Assembly (NCBI GenBank): GCA_918026815.1
Contig: CAKJVC010000086.1
Span: forward strand, 1-64,000
DNA length: 64,000 nt
Origin: Chalara sp. BL73
Lineage: Eukaryota > Ascomycota > Leotiomycetes > Helotiales
Reading direction: 5' to 3'
In this document: piece by piece, positions 54,494 through 64,000 of the stretch
How positions within the stretch are numbered: the first letter of the stretch is position 1
How the letters are laid out: each line of letters begins with the position of its first letter
The notes under the pieces: generated by a model
Databases searched by the model: none
What the model saw: the letters and a program-made list of their open reading frames with translations, nothing else
Told to the model about the DNA's origin: nothing
Program-made: the position numbers and the translations under genes

Positions 54494-55921
54494 ATGCCAC
54501 CCAAAAAGAAAGCGACCAAATATTCTTATAGGGTGTTTCCGCCAGTTTCCCATAATCCGAACCTCAAATGTGCCCGCGAGGAAGATACGCAAAAGGGTCT
54601 GAGCCGGAAGGACAGGCGTCCTTCGCCCATCAAAAATGACGGAGAAGAGGGCGCTTGGAGAGTAGGGCTCGACTGGATTGTGCCAGGAAGATACAAAGTC
54701 TACGCGACTGACCCGGTTTTCGAATATGATGACTACTACTTCGATCTGTATTGGGAAGGGGAGGGACAGCCATGCCATTTCTATGCTACGTTCAAATTCG
54801 ACAAGCTGGTTGGCATAATGCGTATGCGTGCAGCGGAAAAAGGGCCAGTTCTGCCATTTGATAAGACGAATGAACATACAAGCGCAGATATGCCTGGCTC
54901 AACAAACAAACTCTGGCTCATGGCGTGGAGGGGAATGGAAACAGGCATGAACCTTAACCGACTCGTGGGCGGCGAAGAACAGATGATGGAAGAGTTCTCG
55001 ATAGAAGAAAATGAAGATTTTGATCTTCAGCCTACGGACACAGTAGAGGGGAAATTGGGATTGAAGTTGAAATTCGTCATGCTTTACAACCAGAAGCGAT
55101 TCGTGTTTTACGCCGGAAAACGGTGGGATCTGAAAGCGGACGAAATACCGACGCCTCCGAGAACCGGCAAGCTATGGGCCGGGATCGATCGAGAATGGAT
55201 GGATTTATATGACCCCAAGTGGGCTATACAAAGTTCAAGTACACCTCAACAACAACATCCTATACCTGCAGTAATTGAAGCACAACCAGCTTGGGCTTTT
55301 GATATGACAGGAACTTGGACCATTGATACGACCAACCTCACACGAGATCTGTCTACCTTTGAGCGCGACAACCTAGGAATGGCCCCGTTCACACTAGAGA
55401 TCAAATATGCTAATAATCCTCTTCAAAAGAAGATAGGTCGTCAGCTCTGGGCGACCTTTCGCTGGGGAAGGTGGATAGGCTGTATGCGCTTCTGCCCTGG
55501 TCATACAATGAGCCTGCAACACCTCCAGTTCTATAAGCTGTGTGTCTTGAAGAAAGGCGTTTGGGCAGGACCAGCTCCCAAAGGTGTCTCAATTTGGAAC
55601 TTTAGATGGAAAGCCAAAGACGGCGAGAATATCATACCTGGATCGGACGAATATGAGACACAAATAGAGTTCAAGCAAGATGCAAATGGCACAATGAGAC
55701 TGGATGGCAAATTGGTTATAGGCGGGTATAAGGCCCGGAAGTTCAGTGGTATCAAGACCGGTCCATTACAATCTCGAAAGTCTAACGATACATCGGTTGA
55801 TGGTTGGTGGAAGCTACTCAAAGATCCGCATGAAGAGTCGAGGCAGGAGATATGCAGAGGTTGCAAAGGGAATATGGAAGACAGTGATGAGCCCGAATCC
55901 GACCGCGAAGAAGTCGACTAA
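54494..55921 (+). CDS. Hypothetical fungal protein with two related beta-rich modules
   Basis: A 475-residue open frame without introns from ATG 54494. The N-terminus is Lys-rich (MPPKKKATKYSYRVFPP). Two modules follow, each starting with a W-rich motif (AWRVGLDWIVPGRYKVYATD; FDMTGTWTIDTTNLTRDL) and containing a charged sheet-like stretch (CHFYATFKFDKLVGIMRMR; ATFRWGRWIGCMRFCP), which suggests an internal duplication. The C-terminus is acidic (EDSDEPESDREEVD). Right after the TAA, in the same frame, a charged helix (ATFRREREAEQAKRERRREA) continues to 55995, so the stop may be a recent nonsense change or the gene may once have been longer. I do not recognise a function. Confidence 0.6.
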   Translation: MPPKKKATKYSYRVFPPVSHNPNLKCAREEDTQKGLSRKDRRPSPIKNDGEEGAWRVGLDWIVPGRYKVYATDPVFEYDDYYFDLYWEGEGQPCHFYATFKFDKLVGIMRMRAAEKGPVLPFDKTNEHTSADMPGSTNKLWLMAWRGMETGMNLNRLVGGEEQMMEEFSIEENEDFDLQPTDTVEGKLGLKLKFVMLYNQKRFVFYAGKRWDLKADEIPTPPRTGKLWAGIDREWMDLYDPKWAIQSSSTPQQQHPIPAVIEAQPAWAFDMTGTWTIDTTNLTRDLSTFERDNLGMAPFTLEIKYANNPLQKKIGRQLWATFRWGRWIGCMRFCPGHTMSLQHLQFYKLCVLKKGVWAGPAPKGVSIWNFRWKAKDGENIIPGSDEYETQIEFKQDANGTMRLDGKLVIGGYKARKFSGIKTGPLQSRKSNDTSVDGWWKLLKDPHEESRQEICRGCKGNMEDSDEPESDREEVD

Positions 55922-56782
55922 GCTACATTTCGGAGAGAAAGAGAGGCGGAACAGGCGAAGCGCGAAAGAAGAAGAGAAGCAGCCATGGCCATCTGACATG
56001 ATCGGAAAATAGGAGATCTAATTCACGCAGGATCTTGACCTCGATATCGACGCAGAAGGAGCTCCGAAGAGATCTAGACGGGACCCTGAGGATGGGAGGC
56101 GTTTGGGGTTCGGCCAGGAAGTATACTTTTACTGCTGTGAAGACTCGCAACAGCGAACGGCAGACAGCTAAGAGTCTGAAAGCTACTGATGCTTGGAGAG
56201 TTGATTGGCGAGATATATATTAAGGGCATGCCTTCAATTTCCTTTGTGGAGATGGTATCGGTGCAGATATGTTTGTTCTCAAGTTATAGTTCCACCTGTG
56301 CGCGTACCCTTATAATAAATATTCGGGCCATGCTCTATTGACTCCAAAATATAGGTGTCTAAGTTTTCAGCCTAGAGCCCAAATGCCAAACCCGACGCAG
56401 TTAGCTCGCTATCGGCGGAATCGTCAAACTCGGTATCTCCTCCAGCTCAGTATCAGTCACCTCCTACTTCAGGCTCTCCATGCTCTTCGGCCCCACGCCA
56501 TAATTAACACTAATTTTCTCGATCTTCACAATTCCTTTATGTCGTCCTTGCGTATCCAGGAACTCCTCACTATTCCTGTCTAACTAGCTAAAGCTCGCTC
56601 TTCGACCATTGCCGACCTTCAACAGCGTACTGTTCTTCCTTCCGCTGATTCCACACCCAACGTCGTCGTGGATGATGTGATGGTCGTGGTGCGGTTCTTG
56701 CGCTTAGAGCTAGAGAAGGTTCTGTTGTCCCTAGAGCGAGTGTAAAGATTCTTGGATAATGGGCGGTCCGGGTAGATACGGA
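55922..56782. other. Decayed 3' extension and intergenic sequence
   Basis: 55925-55995 and 56101-56223 (GVWGSARKYTFTAVKTRNSE) look like further, broken parts of the preceding gene. 56224-56782 holds no recognised gene. Confidence 0.35.
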
Positions 56783-58583
56783 AGTCGGCACCCCCCTGTA
56801 GTCGGCACCTCGCTTAATTCTTACCCACCCCCTTTGGCCATGAATAACTATTTTATTCTCTAATAGTTATATGAGATAATGTAGAGCTAAGTTCTATAGC
56901 CATATCTGATCCTTCGTCCTCAATTTGGCGATCTCCAGCTGCCGTTTGCGCTCTTTTTATCTGCTGGATATCTACAAACCTAGAATTAGGACTAGCCACC
57001 ACTTTCCTACGTTTTCTAGGTTGCAATTGGACTACACGTTGCTCTAATTGCTTAATTTTGCTTTCTTGCTCTGCAATTACCCATTCCTTTTGCTCAATGC
57101 CCTTAGATATCTTCCTAAAAAGTACCCTCGTCGTTGGCGCAGAAGTGCTTTTTAACTGCGAAACCTCGTAGGCAATATCTCGGATATCTTGACCCTTTTG
57201 AGGAGTTGTAATATCCAATTGAGCTTTATCTGCAATCCAATTAGGCATATCTTCATTTGCAACTCGGTTTTGCAGTATTGAATTGGAGTTATTGCTGTTT
57301 TCTAAGAGCAATCGGCTCATAAGAGGCTTGGCGCGATTAATCGGCCACAATCCAGTTGCTTTCCAACCGGCCTTTATATTATAGCTTGTTAAGCCGTCTT
57401 TCCTTGCTCTTTGATAGCATGTGAGGAAGTTTCGCTTTCCGAGAGGTGAAGAATCGGTTAATAGGCTATAAAATCCTACGTATTAGCGGTAGGCGGCCTT
57501 AAGAGGGGAGAAAACCGATAAATCTAAAGGTTGAAGCACATGTGAAGTGTGAAGGGGTAAAAATAGTAGCTAAATATTGTTTGAAAAGCACCTCCACATA
57601 AATTCAACTGTTTCGTGACTCCCATGGCCGTCTAGAATAAGCAATCGAGGCTCAGATGGGTCACGTGGTCTAGATTGAGGTATATATACCTTATCTAACC
57701 ATTCAAGCGCTGTATCGTCTGTAGTCCACCCGTTTTCTGTTGCAGTAAACTTCCAATTCTTAAAGATATCCAAATCACTCCCAAACCATTGTTGTTGTAC
57801 TGATTTCCCCTTGAAAATGACTAGAGGATTGACGGCATTCCCGGTTGCCGAAATACACTCAATAAACGAGGTCCAAGCTTTAGAACCGGGTGTTTTCTTC
57901 TGAATAAAGCGTTTTGTTTGCTTCCTAGGACTAGCCCATTATCACCAAGTCCTTCCATAATACCAGCTTCGTCCATATTCCAACGATTTTCCGGTTTTAT
58001 AGCCTGAACGCAAGGAATAGCCAGTTTTTGGAACCAATTTGAAATAATTTCAGTCGTAGCACCATTCACACGTGCAGAATCAATAAAGAAGTGCTTTTTG
58101 GTCCGTAGAATAGGATTACGACGTTTAAAGCCATCCATCCAACGTTTTCCTAGTGGTTTTTCATCTCCACGGGCATAAAGAATCCGGCCGGCTAGCTGTC
58201 TAATTTGCACGTGCGTAGGTGCAAGACCTAAAGCTTCCTGGGTAAGAATCCAATCTGTAAGACGCTTTCTTGGTTAGGGGAGAGCTTTTGTTCATGTGCA
58301 TGAGCTTCTAATCTCGAGGTGCGGGCATTTAATCGATTTTGAAGTGTCCCTCGTGGTACACCATAAGTTTTGGAAGCTTCCACTTGGGTCATGCCTTTTT
58401 CAATAGCAAATAATGCCAATTGCAAATCGTTTTCAGTATATCTAGGCTTCATCATGAGATCTAAAAGACTACCAAGTTTGAGATAATTCTATTAAAAGAT
58501 TAAAATTTTATTTAGATTTAATAAGGTGGGTATTCAAATTGCGGTGTGCTAAGCGAGGTGCCGACTACAGGGGGTGCCGACTA
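56783..58583 (-). mobile_element. Third pogo-family transposon, mutated
   Basis: Inverted ends GTCGGCACCCCC(C)TGTAGTCGG and CGAGGTGCCGACTACAGGGG contain an internal direct repeat of GTAGTCGGCACC. The right end is followed by TA; the left flank is altered. Same family as the element at 43182 by transposase sequence. Confidence 0.8.
56853..58455 (-). pseudogene. pogo transposase with several frameshifts
   Basis: ATG 58455 begins an intact psq helix-turn-helix (YTENDLQLALFAIEKGMTQV). A one-base shift near 58260 leads to the CENP-B-like domain (LGKRWMDGFKRRNPILRTKK) and first catalytic Asp (NRWNMDEAGIMEGLG). Another shift near 57900 precedes VYIPQSRPRDPSEPRLLILD with DGHGSHETVEF. The C-terminal helical/coiled-coil part (57350-56853) is open. 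About three lesions; otherwise full length. Confidence 0.8.
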
Positions 58584-58596
58584 CCGGGGGGGGGAC

Positions 58597-59052
58597 TTAT
58601 TTGCCAATTGTGTTTTGTACAAGGCGAAACCATGCGTTATACACGTTAGGATCTTCGCATTGAACTCGCTGATAGTCAATTTTTCGATTAAAACGCGTTC
58701 GAAGCTCTGGTTGTCGTCGTACGAAGTTTGTTGTCCAGTTCTTGCCAACGCGTCCCGCGTTTCGCTCTGCGAGCAATCGATTCGCCATATCTCCAACACT
58801 ACTTCTTCGAGGAGGAAATGACCACGAATATAAGTCAAGAATATATCGTACGATAACATCCTCTTCCAGATTTGTAAGTTTTCGAGAATTGGCTGAAATA
58901 TCACGTCGTGATAATTTTCCAGAGTATCGACTGCGTAGTATCGTACGAGGCACATTGTAAATCCGCGCAACGCGAGTTAGCTTCAAATGTGGGTTCTTTC
59001 GAAGTGCATTTACTGCTAAAATAACATCAGATTCTTTCCACGTACCAACCAT
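58597..59052 (-). pseudogene. pogo transposase N-terminal fragment
   Basis: ATG 59052 starts the first 151 residues of the same transposase as at 14886, with only four amino-acid differences (for example VED to VGD, RQQ to RRQ). It contains both helix-turn-helix domains but no catalytic core. If expressed, it could bind element ends and compete with the intact transposase. Confidence 0.85.
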
Positions 59053-59150
59053 TTTTGTAGTGTGGAAAATTAATTGATAAAAGTAATTTGTACAATGCCA
59101 AGAAAATTTTGGTGTTTCGGTTGTGGTGGTGGTTCGCTTGTGAACTACGT
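58598..59150 (-). mobile_element. 5' fragment of the intact pogo family
   Basis: The right end (GTTCGCTTGTGAACTACGT, TA at 59151) and 550 bp match the element at 14788 almost base for base. It is cut off at codon 151 where the 56.8-kb element's flank begins. Confidence 0.88.
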
Positions 59151-59239
59151 TATAACTTTTGAACTTTGAAATAAAAACGTTACAATTTTATACTTCTGCG
59201 TTACTTAATTAATTCGACTACAGAAACTACTGTAAGTAA

Positions 59240-59925
59240 ACAGCAAGAGGCATTCCGTCGGCCTTAGTGCGGTGGTTTGGTGCCTACTGCTCGGAACGCA
59301 CGGTAACGATACTGGTCAATGGTCACACCTCTCAACAACAGCCACTGTCACAAGCAGGCTTGCCGCAGGGGTCACCACTTTCACCAATATTATTCCTCTT
59401 CTTTAATGCCGACCTGGTTCAACACAAAATGAATGCAAATGGGGGATCAGTGGCGTTTGTGGATGACTACAGTGCGTCGGTCACAGGGCCATCGGCAGAC
59501 GCAAACCGAGAAGGAATTCAAGCCATCATTGACAGAGCTATAGGTCGGGAGAGACGGAGTGGAGCCACGTTCGAAAGGGACAAGACAGTAATAATTCATT
59601 TTGCTAGACGGCCGGACCGAGTCAGCGCCAGACCTTCCACCATCAAAGGAGAATCGATCGAACCAAAGGAGACCGCCAAGATCCTGGGAGTGATCATGGA
59701 CTCAAAACTCCGGTATGCGCAACACATTGGAAAAGCAACGACCAAAGGCCATCTTGCCGCGATGGCATTAAAATGACTACGGCTAGTTTCTCCCTCGACC
59801 GCAAGGCAATTGTTTGGAGCGACGGTAGCGCCAGTCGTGGACTACGCGTCAAATGTATGGAAGCATGCTTGCGGGCGTAACGGTGCGGCCTTAATGAACC
59901 AAATACAAAGAGTCGGAGCACGGTC
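59240..59925 (+). mobile_element. LINE reverse-transcriptase fragment
   Basis: Encodes RT motifs ([49 protein letters not shown]) then TAG at 59774 and [15 protein letters not shown] in continuation. Related to the 48-54 kb LINE but a different copy. It joins head to head with a minus-strand ORF1 piece at about 59925. Confidence 0.75.
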
Positions 59926-60434
59926 TGGATCAATTCAGCCACCTCTGCCTTCAGGGATTCGATCTGCTTCGTGAACAATTCGGAGAGAGTCTCGATCTGG
60001 TTGGCGTGTGCCCGTTTCTGCTCCTCCATTGCCTCCATCTGTTCTTGCTTCTGTTCCTCTATGGCGCTCAGTAAAGAGGTAATCAACTCGGTCAGTGTCT
60101 TGTTCTGCCCATTGGCCGTTGTGCTCGTCTTTCCGATCACTGATCGATTTGTAGCTGTAGCCGCTGCTGCCAATCGTTCTGCAACCTTCGCTGCAGATGT
60201 TCGGGTTCTCGTGGGCGCTGCTTGGTCCTTGGGTTGAGGCGTGATTGCGGTTCGAGTCGGTCGTGGTGCGCCAGGGGCCATTGTCGCTACGTGAATTGTC
60301 TTCTCTGGCCCGCTGTCATTGCTCTCGTCTTCATCCGCCAGGAGCATGACCTTTTCTTGTTCCAATGCTTTCGTTGTTTTGGTACGTTCGCGACGCGACT
60401 GACGCGTGGGACCTGGGTCTCCTTCAACCATCAC
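59926..60434 (-). pseudogene. LINE ORF1 N-terminal fragment, inverted relative to the RT fragment
   Basis: ATG 60434 starts a gag-like protein (TRQSRRERTKTTKALEQEKV) close to the ORF1 at 9217. It has a Pro/Thr-rich linker and a coiled coil (MEEQKRAHANQIETLSELFT) and runs out of homology at the inverted junction near 59930. Confidence 0.7.
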
Positions 60435-60539
60435 CGCACCACCTTAACCTTCCTCCTTGATGTAACTTCAAATGCTCTGAACTTGAATCCTTTGTATTCA
60501 ATTGTTCTCGTCTATTCACTCATCCGTATGGAGGATATA

Positions 60540-61883
60540 AATGAATGAATGAAGTCTATTACGCCCGGCTAAGCCTTAAAGGGCCCTAATCTGTAATTAC
60601 ATATTTCACTTCTCTCAATTCAGCTAATAGTCTCGTACAAGCCCATACTATAATGTTTCACGGTTTTCTCCCAGACAGATATCTTCTTCTAATTTCAGCG
60701 AGATCTCGTGGGTGTTTGTTAGCAAGTGCACTTAAAGGCGATTCTCCAAGTGTTCAGTTTCCTATCGTCGGCCGCTGAAGCGAGACCTGCTGTCATGGCA
60801 CGAGGGTGCGTAGTGGGGTTAGTTGAGAGCGAAAGAGTGACAAGTGTTGAGGGCATCGTTTGCGTCGCAAGATCCAAGAAGGTCCGCAACAGCGTGCAAG
60901 AGTCGTGCGAGAGTAACGCTGGGAGGCTTTCGTCGGCACTGCTGGTTGTATCGGTCTTGAATCGGGCTCAGTCTGTTACGAAAACGACGTTCGAGGTCAT
61001 GGATTGATAGGACAGGAGAGGATGAAGGCGAGGATTGGTGTGGAGGTGTCGCTCGCACCGAACTTATAGCTACGTTTGTAGGTTGCGGACTGCTTGATGA
61101 TAGTGGTTTCGGGAACGGAGGACGCTGGTCTTTCGGGGTTGGAGTACGTAAGGTTGACGGAGGTCGGGCAGCCACAGCTGCGTATGAGGGTCGCGCTGGT
61201 GAAAGCGGGTAAGTGGAGGGCAAATGAGGGGTAGATGGCGATGCTTCCATAGGTACGTCACTGGAGGAAGAAGGTGAGGGAACGGGAGAATTGGCAGCAG
61301 CTTCTATTGACGATATGCATTCTCGAGTCGATTTGACAGGAGACAACGGTAGCGGTGACGAGATAGATGATCGCGAACGAGAACGGTCAGTCATTGTATA
61401 AATATCCGTAGGATTGTTCATCAAGTCGAATATTGTATCTGCTAGGATGCAATCTTGGGCATGAAGGCAGAGGATGTCATTGTTGCTGTGTTCTTTTTCG
61501 GTGTCCAGCTCTTGCATGGTAACGTACGTATCGCAGACGTGACAAATGCAGGCATCTTCATGGAACTCCACAAAGTAGCGGAATCCGCAAGACGCTAACT
61601 GTATCGGAGGGAGATTTGTATGGCTCCATGTCTCGGGATATGTGGCTCGGCGTGTTGCGTTGGATCGGTATGGTTGAGCGACGTTAGATGGTGACGGTGA
61701 TGTACTTCGTGATAGAGACGCGTCTGAGCGCGTTGGAGACGTATTTCGGGGCGACTGGGGCGATGTTGGAGGGCTTCTGCTTTCTAGGTCTGAGGTAATT
61801 ATCGATAGAGGCGTGAAACGGTTTGACGACGTTGCTGCTGCCATGTTCGAGCCACAAAATCACAAATCGATGAGAGGGTCACC
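60540..61883 (-). mobile_element. Short retroposon with its own ORF and a LINE-like 3' end
   Basis: Flanked by a 12-bp direct repeat ATGGAGGATATA (60528-60539 and 61884-61895). On the minus strand it starts GGTGACCCTCTCATCG, carries one ORF, and ends in a 3' UTR homologous to that of the LINE at 48490-48790 (shared TCTCCAAGTGTTCAG, GCTGAAGCG, GGCACGAGG and ACGCCCGGC blocks on the plus strand), with an (ATTC)n tail. It has no endonuclease or RT. It looks like a non-autonomous element moved in trans by a Tad-like LINE. Confidence 0.75.
60819..61844 (-). CDS. ORF of the non-autonomous retroposon
   Basis: An open 341-codon frame. The N-terminus is Ser/Pro-rich. A Cys/His cluster (about 85-135: CGFRYFVEFHEDACICHVCD, then CLHAQDC) may bind zinc. 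A long Ser/Pro/Thr-rich region includes PSYAAVAARPPS, reminiscent of the PSYAEVARTPP motif of the LINE ORF1s. A basic C-terminal domain follows (RRFRNRLSPIQDRYNQQCRR, TLARLLHAVADLLGSCDAND). I recognise no known family. It may be a divergent ORF1-like RNA-binding protein. The ORF ends within sequence homologous to the LINE 3' UTR. Confidence 0.6.
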   Translation of the reverse strand: MAAATSSNRFTPLSIITSDLESRSPPTSPQSPRNTSPTRSDASLSRSTSPSPSNVAQPYRSNATRRATYPETWSHTNLPPIQLASCGFRYFVEFHEDACICHVCDTYVTMQELDTEKEHSNNDILCLHAQDCILADTIFDLMNNPTDIYTMTDRSRSRSSISSPLPLSPVKSTRECISSIEAAANSPVPSPSSSSDVPMEASPSTPHLPSTYPLSPARPSYAAVAARPPSTLRTPTPKDQRPPFPKPLSSSSPQPTNVAISSVRATPPHQSSPSSSPVLSIHDLERRFRNRLSPIQDRYNQQCRRKPPSVTLARLLHAVADLLGSCDANDALNTCHSFALN

Positions 61884-61895
61884 ATGGAGGATATA

Positions 61896-62226
61896 CGGAG
61901 TTGAGTGTAGCAAGTGCGGGGTTCTCATCATGTGATCTTAGCGTATCTTCAAAATGCGGGTTACAGATAATTATTCAGCCTTCAAGCCTGAACTAATGTC
62001 GCAGTTTACTCTAGATTTAAAGCTATAATATAAAAGGTAAGCGTCTGAATAGGGATCATAGGTGTGCAATAGTTCCACGCTGATTGATTGATCGATCAGA
62101 AGAAATCACCGGATCACGAGGGGTGGCTGATGCCGGGCCCTGGGTGGTGGCGGGCAAATTCTGCACAGACCAAGTGTCACGAAACACGACTTCTATCCTC
62201 CTTTCCCTCTCCCTTCTATCTCAAGA
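61896..62226. other. Promoter region of the FunK1-type gene
   Basis: 330 bp between the retroposon and ATG 62227, with TATAATATAAAAG near 62023. No other feature is seen. Confidence 0.4.
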
Positions 62227-64000
62227 ATGTCACAACCGCGGAGGCAAGGTGCCGCCACGACGAATCAACCACAGTCCAAGATTATTGAGGACAATCCTAT
62301 TGGCAATGGCCTTGATGTCTTCCGCTCATCATTCAAATTATACTGTGAAGACAGAAGGATCTCTTGCTCACTAGACGCGTTGGCTCAATTTGGCCGTGAT
62401 GGTAAGACAAGCTAGCATTTGTTTGAGTAATCCCGTCTAACTGGCATAGATATTCAAAATCTCACTCTCGATCTCCTCTTTGCTCTACGAAACCTCCCTC
62501 CCATTCGTCTCCTCGACTCCCAAATCAGTCATGGTACCCTTCGCGTTGATCTCCTGAAGCTCAATTCCGCCGTCAGCTCCGACAACTTCGACTTCGACCG
62601 TGTCAAACCTCTTCTCAATGCAGCCCTTGCGGACGAATTAGAAGATGCAATCGTCTGGGAACAAGTTTACAACGCCGTCACTGAATCTACGCCACCTCCA
62701 CGACCGATCGCCTCGTCTCTTCAACAAACACCATGGCTCAGCAACACAAGCAGCTTCGCAAATTCTTCTGAACATCGCAAGTATGTGGATGTTGTGCTCA
62801 AGGAGGAGCTTGGTCCTATGTATATTGGGCTCCGCGATTTCCACGAGACGTACTTTGGCGATGTGCCAGGCCTCGAGACGACGTCTGAGGCAGTTTTTAA
62901 GAAGTGTATGGAAGGTAGCAATCCGCTTTTTGGCGAAGGGTGGAGCGGATGGCCGGAAGATGCAAATCAAGATGACGTTTTGAGTTGGTTCGAGGAAGTA
63001 ACTGAGAAGCTGGTGGCGTTCGCAGCAGACATGTCGAACCCGATGCATCGACGAAGGCCACTGGCACAGCCCAACAGGCCGATTCAGGGCTCCACAGGAG
63101 CGCGCAAGATAGATGTCGGCTTCGTGAACGATCCAAAAGCAGGAAAGGACTCTCAATGCCACTGGTCACAGATCCTCGTACCAGGTGAACTGAAGAGCAA
63201 TCCGTCCGCAGACATCGCTTCAAAGGCATGGCTCGACCTTGGAAGGTACGCGAGAGAAGTACTTGCTGCTCAAGACACTCGTCGCTTCGTCTTAGGTTTT
63301 ACCATCTGTGGTTCTCTCATGAGGATCTGGGAATTTGACCGGCTCGGGGCGATTGCATCGGAACAGTTTGACATTAACCTAGATGGGCTAAGGTTTGTGA
63401 CAACTATCCTCGGATTTCTCTGGATGAGTGAAGAGCAGCTGGGGTTCGATCCTACAGTCGTTATAGCGGATGACCAGCGGTTTATCGAAATTAAACGGAA
63501 CGGTATAACAGAGCGCCTAATCATTGATGAGGTTATGACGCGCGCACCCTGTGTAGCAGGCCGGGCAACAACTTGCTGGAAAGCGCATCGCGATGAAGAC
63601 CCACAGACGCCGCTTGTGATCAAAGACTCGTGGCAGTACCTGGAGCGCGACGAAGAAGGCGAGATGCTCCGCGACATGACGGATAATGGTGTGGTTAACG
63701 TGGCCCGATACTATTACCATGAGACTGTTCAGGTACAGGGTAAAGACGACGATATTCGAAGCAATGTTCGAAAAGGGCTGGATATCAGGACAGCAGCAAA
63801 CTACCGGCAGGAACCCGCAATGGCAGCCCCAAGTAGCGGTGGGGTTGGTACTCCACGGAAGGGCCGGAGTGGTGGTATCACTGGCTCGAAGCGTTCGTCT
63901 AGTCAAACTGGCGCCCCTCTGCCGCCTAGTAAACGATCCTGTTCGGCATCTCCAACCAAAGCCGACAGTAATACGCTGCCAAATCGAGTGCGTCGGCGGG
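62227..64000 (+). CDS. FunK1-type fungal protein kinase, 5' part (runs off the window)
   Basis: Exon 1 (62227-62401) and exon 2 (62450 to window end) are joined by a 48-nt intron (GTAAGA, TCTAACTGG branch, ATAG). The frame stays open to 64000, about 575 codons. The N-terminal region is typical of FunK1 proteins: FGEGWSGWPEDANQDDVLSW, KIDVGFVND, ILVPGELKSN, WLDLGRYAREVLAAQDTRRF, GFTICGSLMRIWEFDRLGAI, and the kinase-like beta strands (AGRATTCWKAHRDEDPQTPL, VIKDSWQYLERDEEGEMLR) holding the presumed ATP-binding Lys and partner Glu. The HRD and DFG-like motifs would lie beyond the window. A Ser/Gly-rich low-complexity stretch begins near 63820. FunK1 kinases are expanded in fungi and poorly understood. 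Confidence 0.85.

Noticed and set aside
62638..63162. 174-codon minus-strand frame
   Set aside because: Antisense shadow of the FunK1-type gene.
1..64000. tRNA, rRNA, telomere repeats or a secondary-metabolite cluster
   Set aside because: None was recognised on reading; a tRNA could still have been missed without a covariance search.

Overview
The window reads as nuclear DNA of a filamentous ascomycete (Pezizomycotina). Evidence: spliceosomal introns of about 45-65 nt with GT-AG ends and CTAAC/CTAAT-like branch sites, fungal-specific families (FunK1-type kinase, DUF3292/GRAM-type protein, F-box protein, secreted CAZymes with CBM1), and typical fungal transposons (pogo/Fot, hAT, Tad-like LINEs, solo LTRs, MULE-type MITEs). 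No genus can be assigned from the sequence alone.

Layout. 0-9 kb: end of a pogo element, a frameshifted secreted protein gene, a small two-exon gene, a frameshifted gene ending in a HicA-like fold, and an intact three-exon F-box gene. 9-12.1 kb: broken LINE pieces and a clean MITE. 12.5-16.7 kb: a five-exon DUF3292-like gene cut off by a hAT-type element that itself carries an intact pogo element.

17.2-35 kb is the functional heart: seven plant-cell-wall hydrolase genes in 18 kb. They are GH62 arabinofuranosidase, GH10 xylanase, CBM1-CE1 feruloyl-esterase-like, GH27 alpha-galactosidase (one nonsense codon), GH12 endoglucanase, GH3 beta-xylosidase (clearly broken) and a second CE1 esterase. 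Together they would strip side chains and cleave the backbones of arabinoxylan, galactomannan and xyloglucan. The endo-acting and ester/arabinose-debranching enzymes are open; the two exo-glycosidases are damaged. A MULE-like MITE and a nested pogo/hAT/solo-LTR stack sit between the members.

35-48 kb is a graveyard: an internally deleted hAT with perfect 8-bp target duplications, mariner, BCS1-like, PAQR and membrane-protein pseudogenes, a divergent Ras-like GTPase, another pogo with an LTR inside, a 29-bp minisatellite, and further solo LTRs. 48.5-54.1 kb is a nearly complete Tad-like LINE with 13-bp target duplications and an open ORF2. 54.5-55.9 kb is an unrecognised open gene. 56.8-60.4 kb holds more pogo and LINE fragments. 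At 60.5-61.9 kb lies a short retroposon with its own 341-codon ORF, a 12-bp target duplication and a 3' end homologous to that of the LINE. The window closes inside a FunK1-type gene.

Best candidates for something new: the LINE-dependent ORF-bearing retroposon (60.5-61.9 kb), the decaying hemicellulase cluster, and the conserved 8-nt stop/start overlap of the LINE ORFs.
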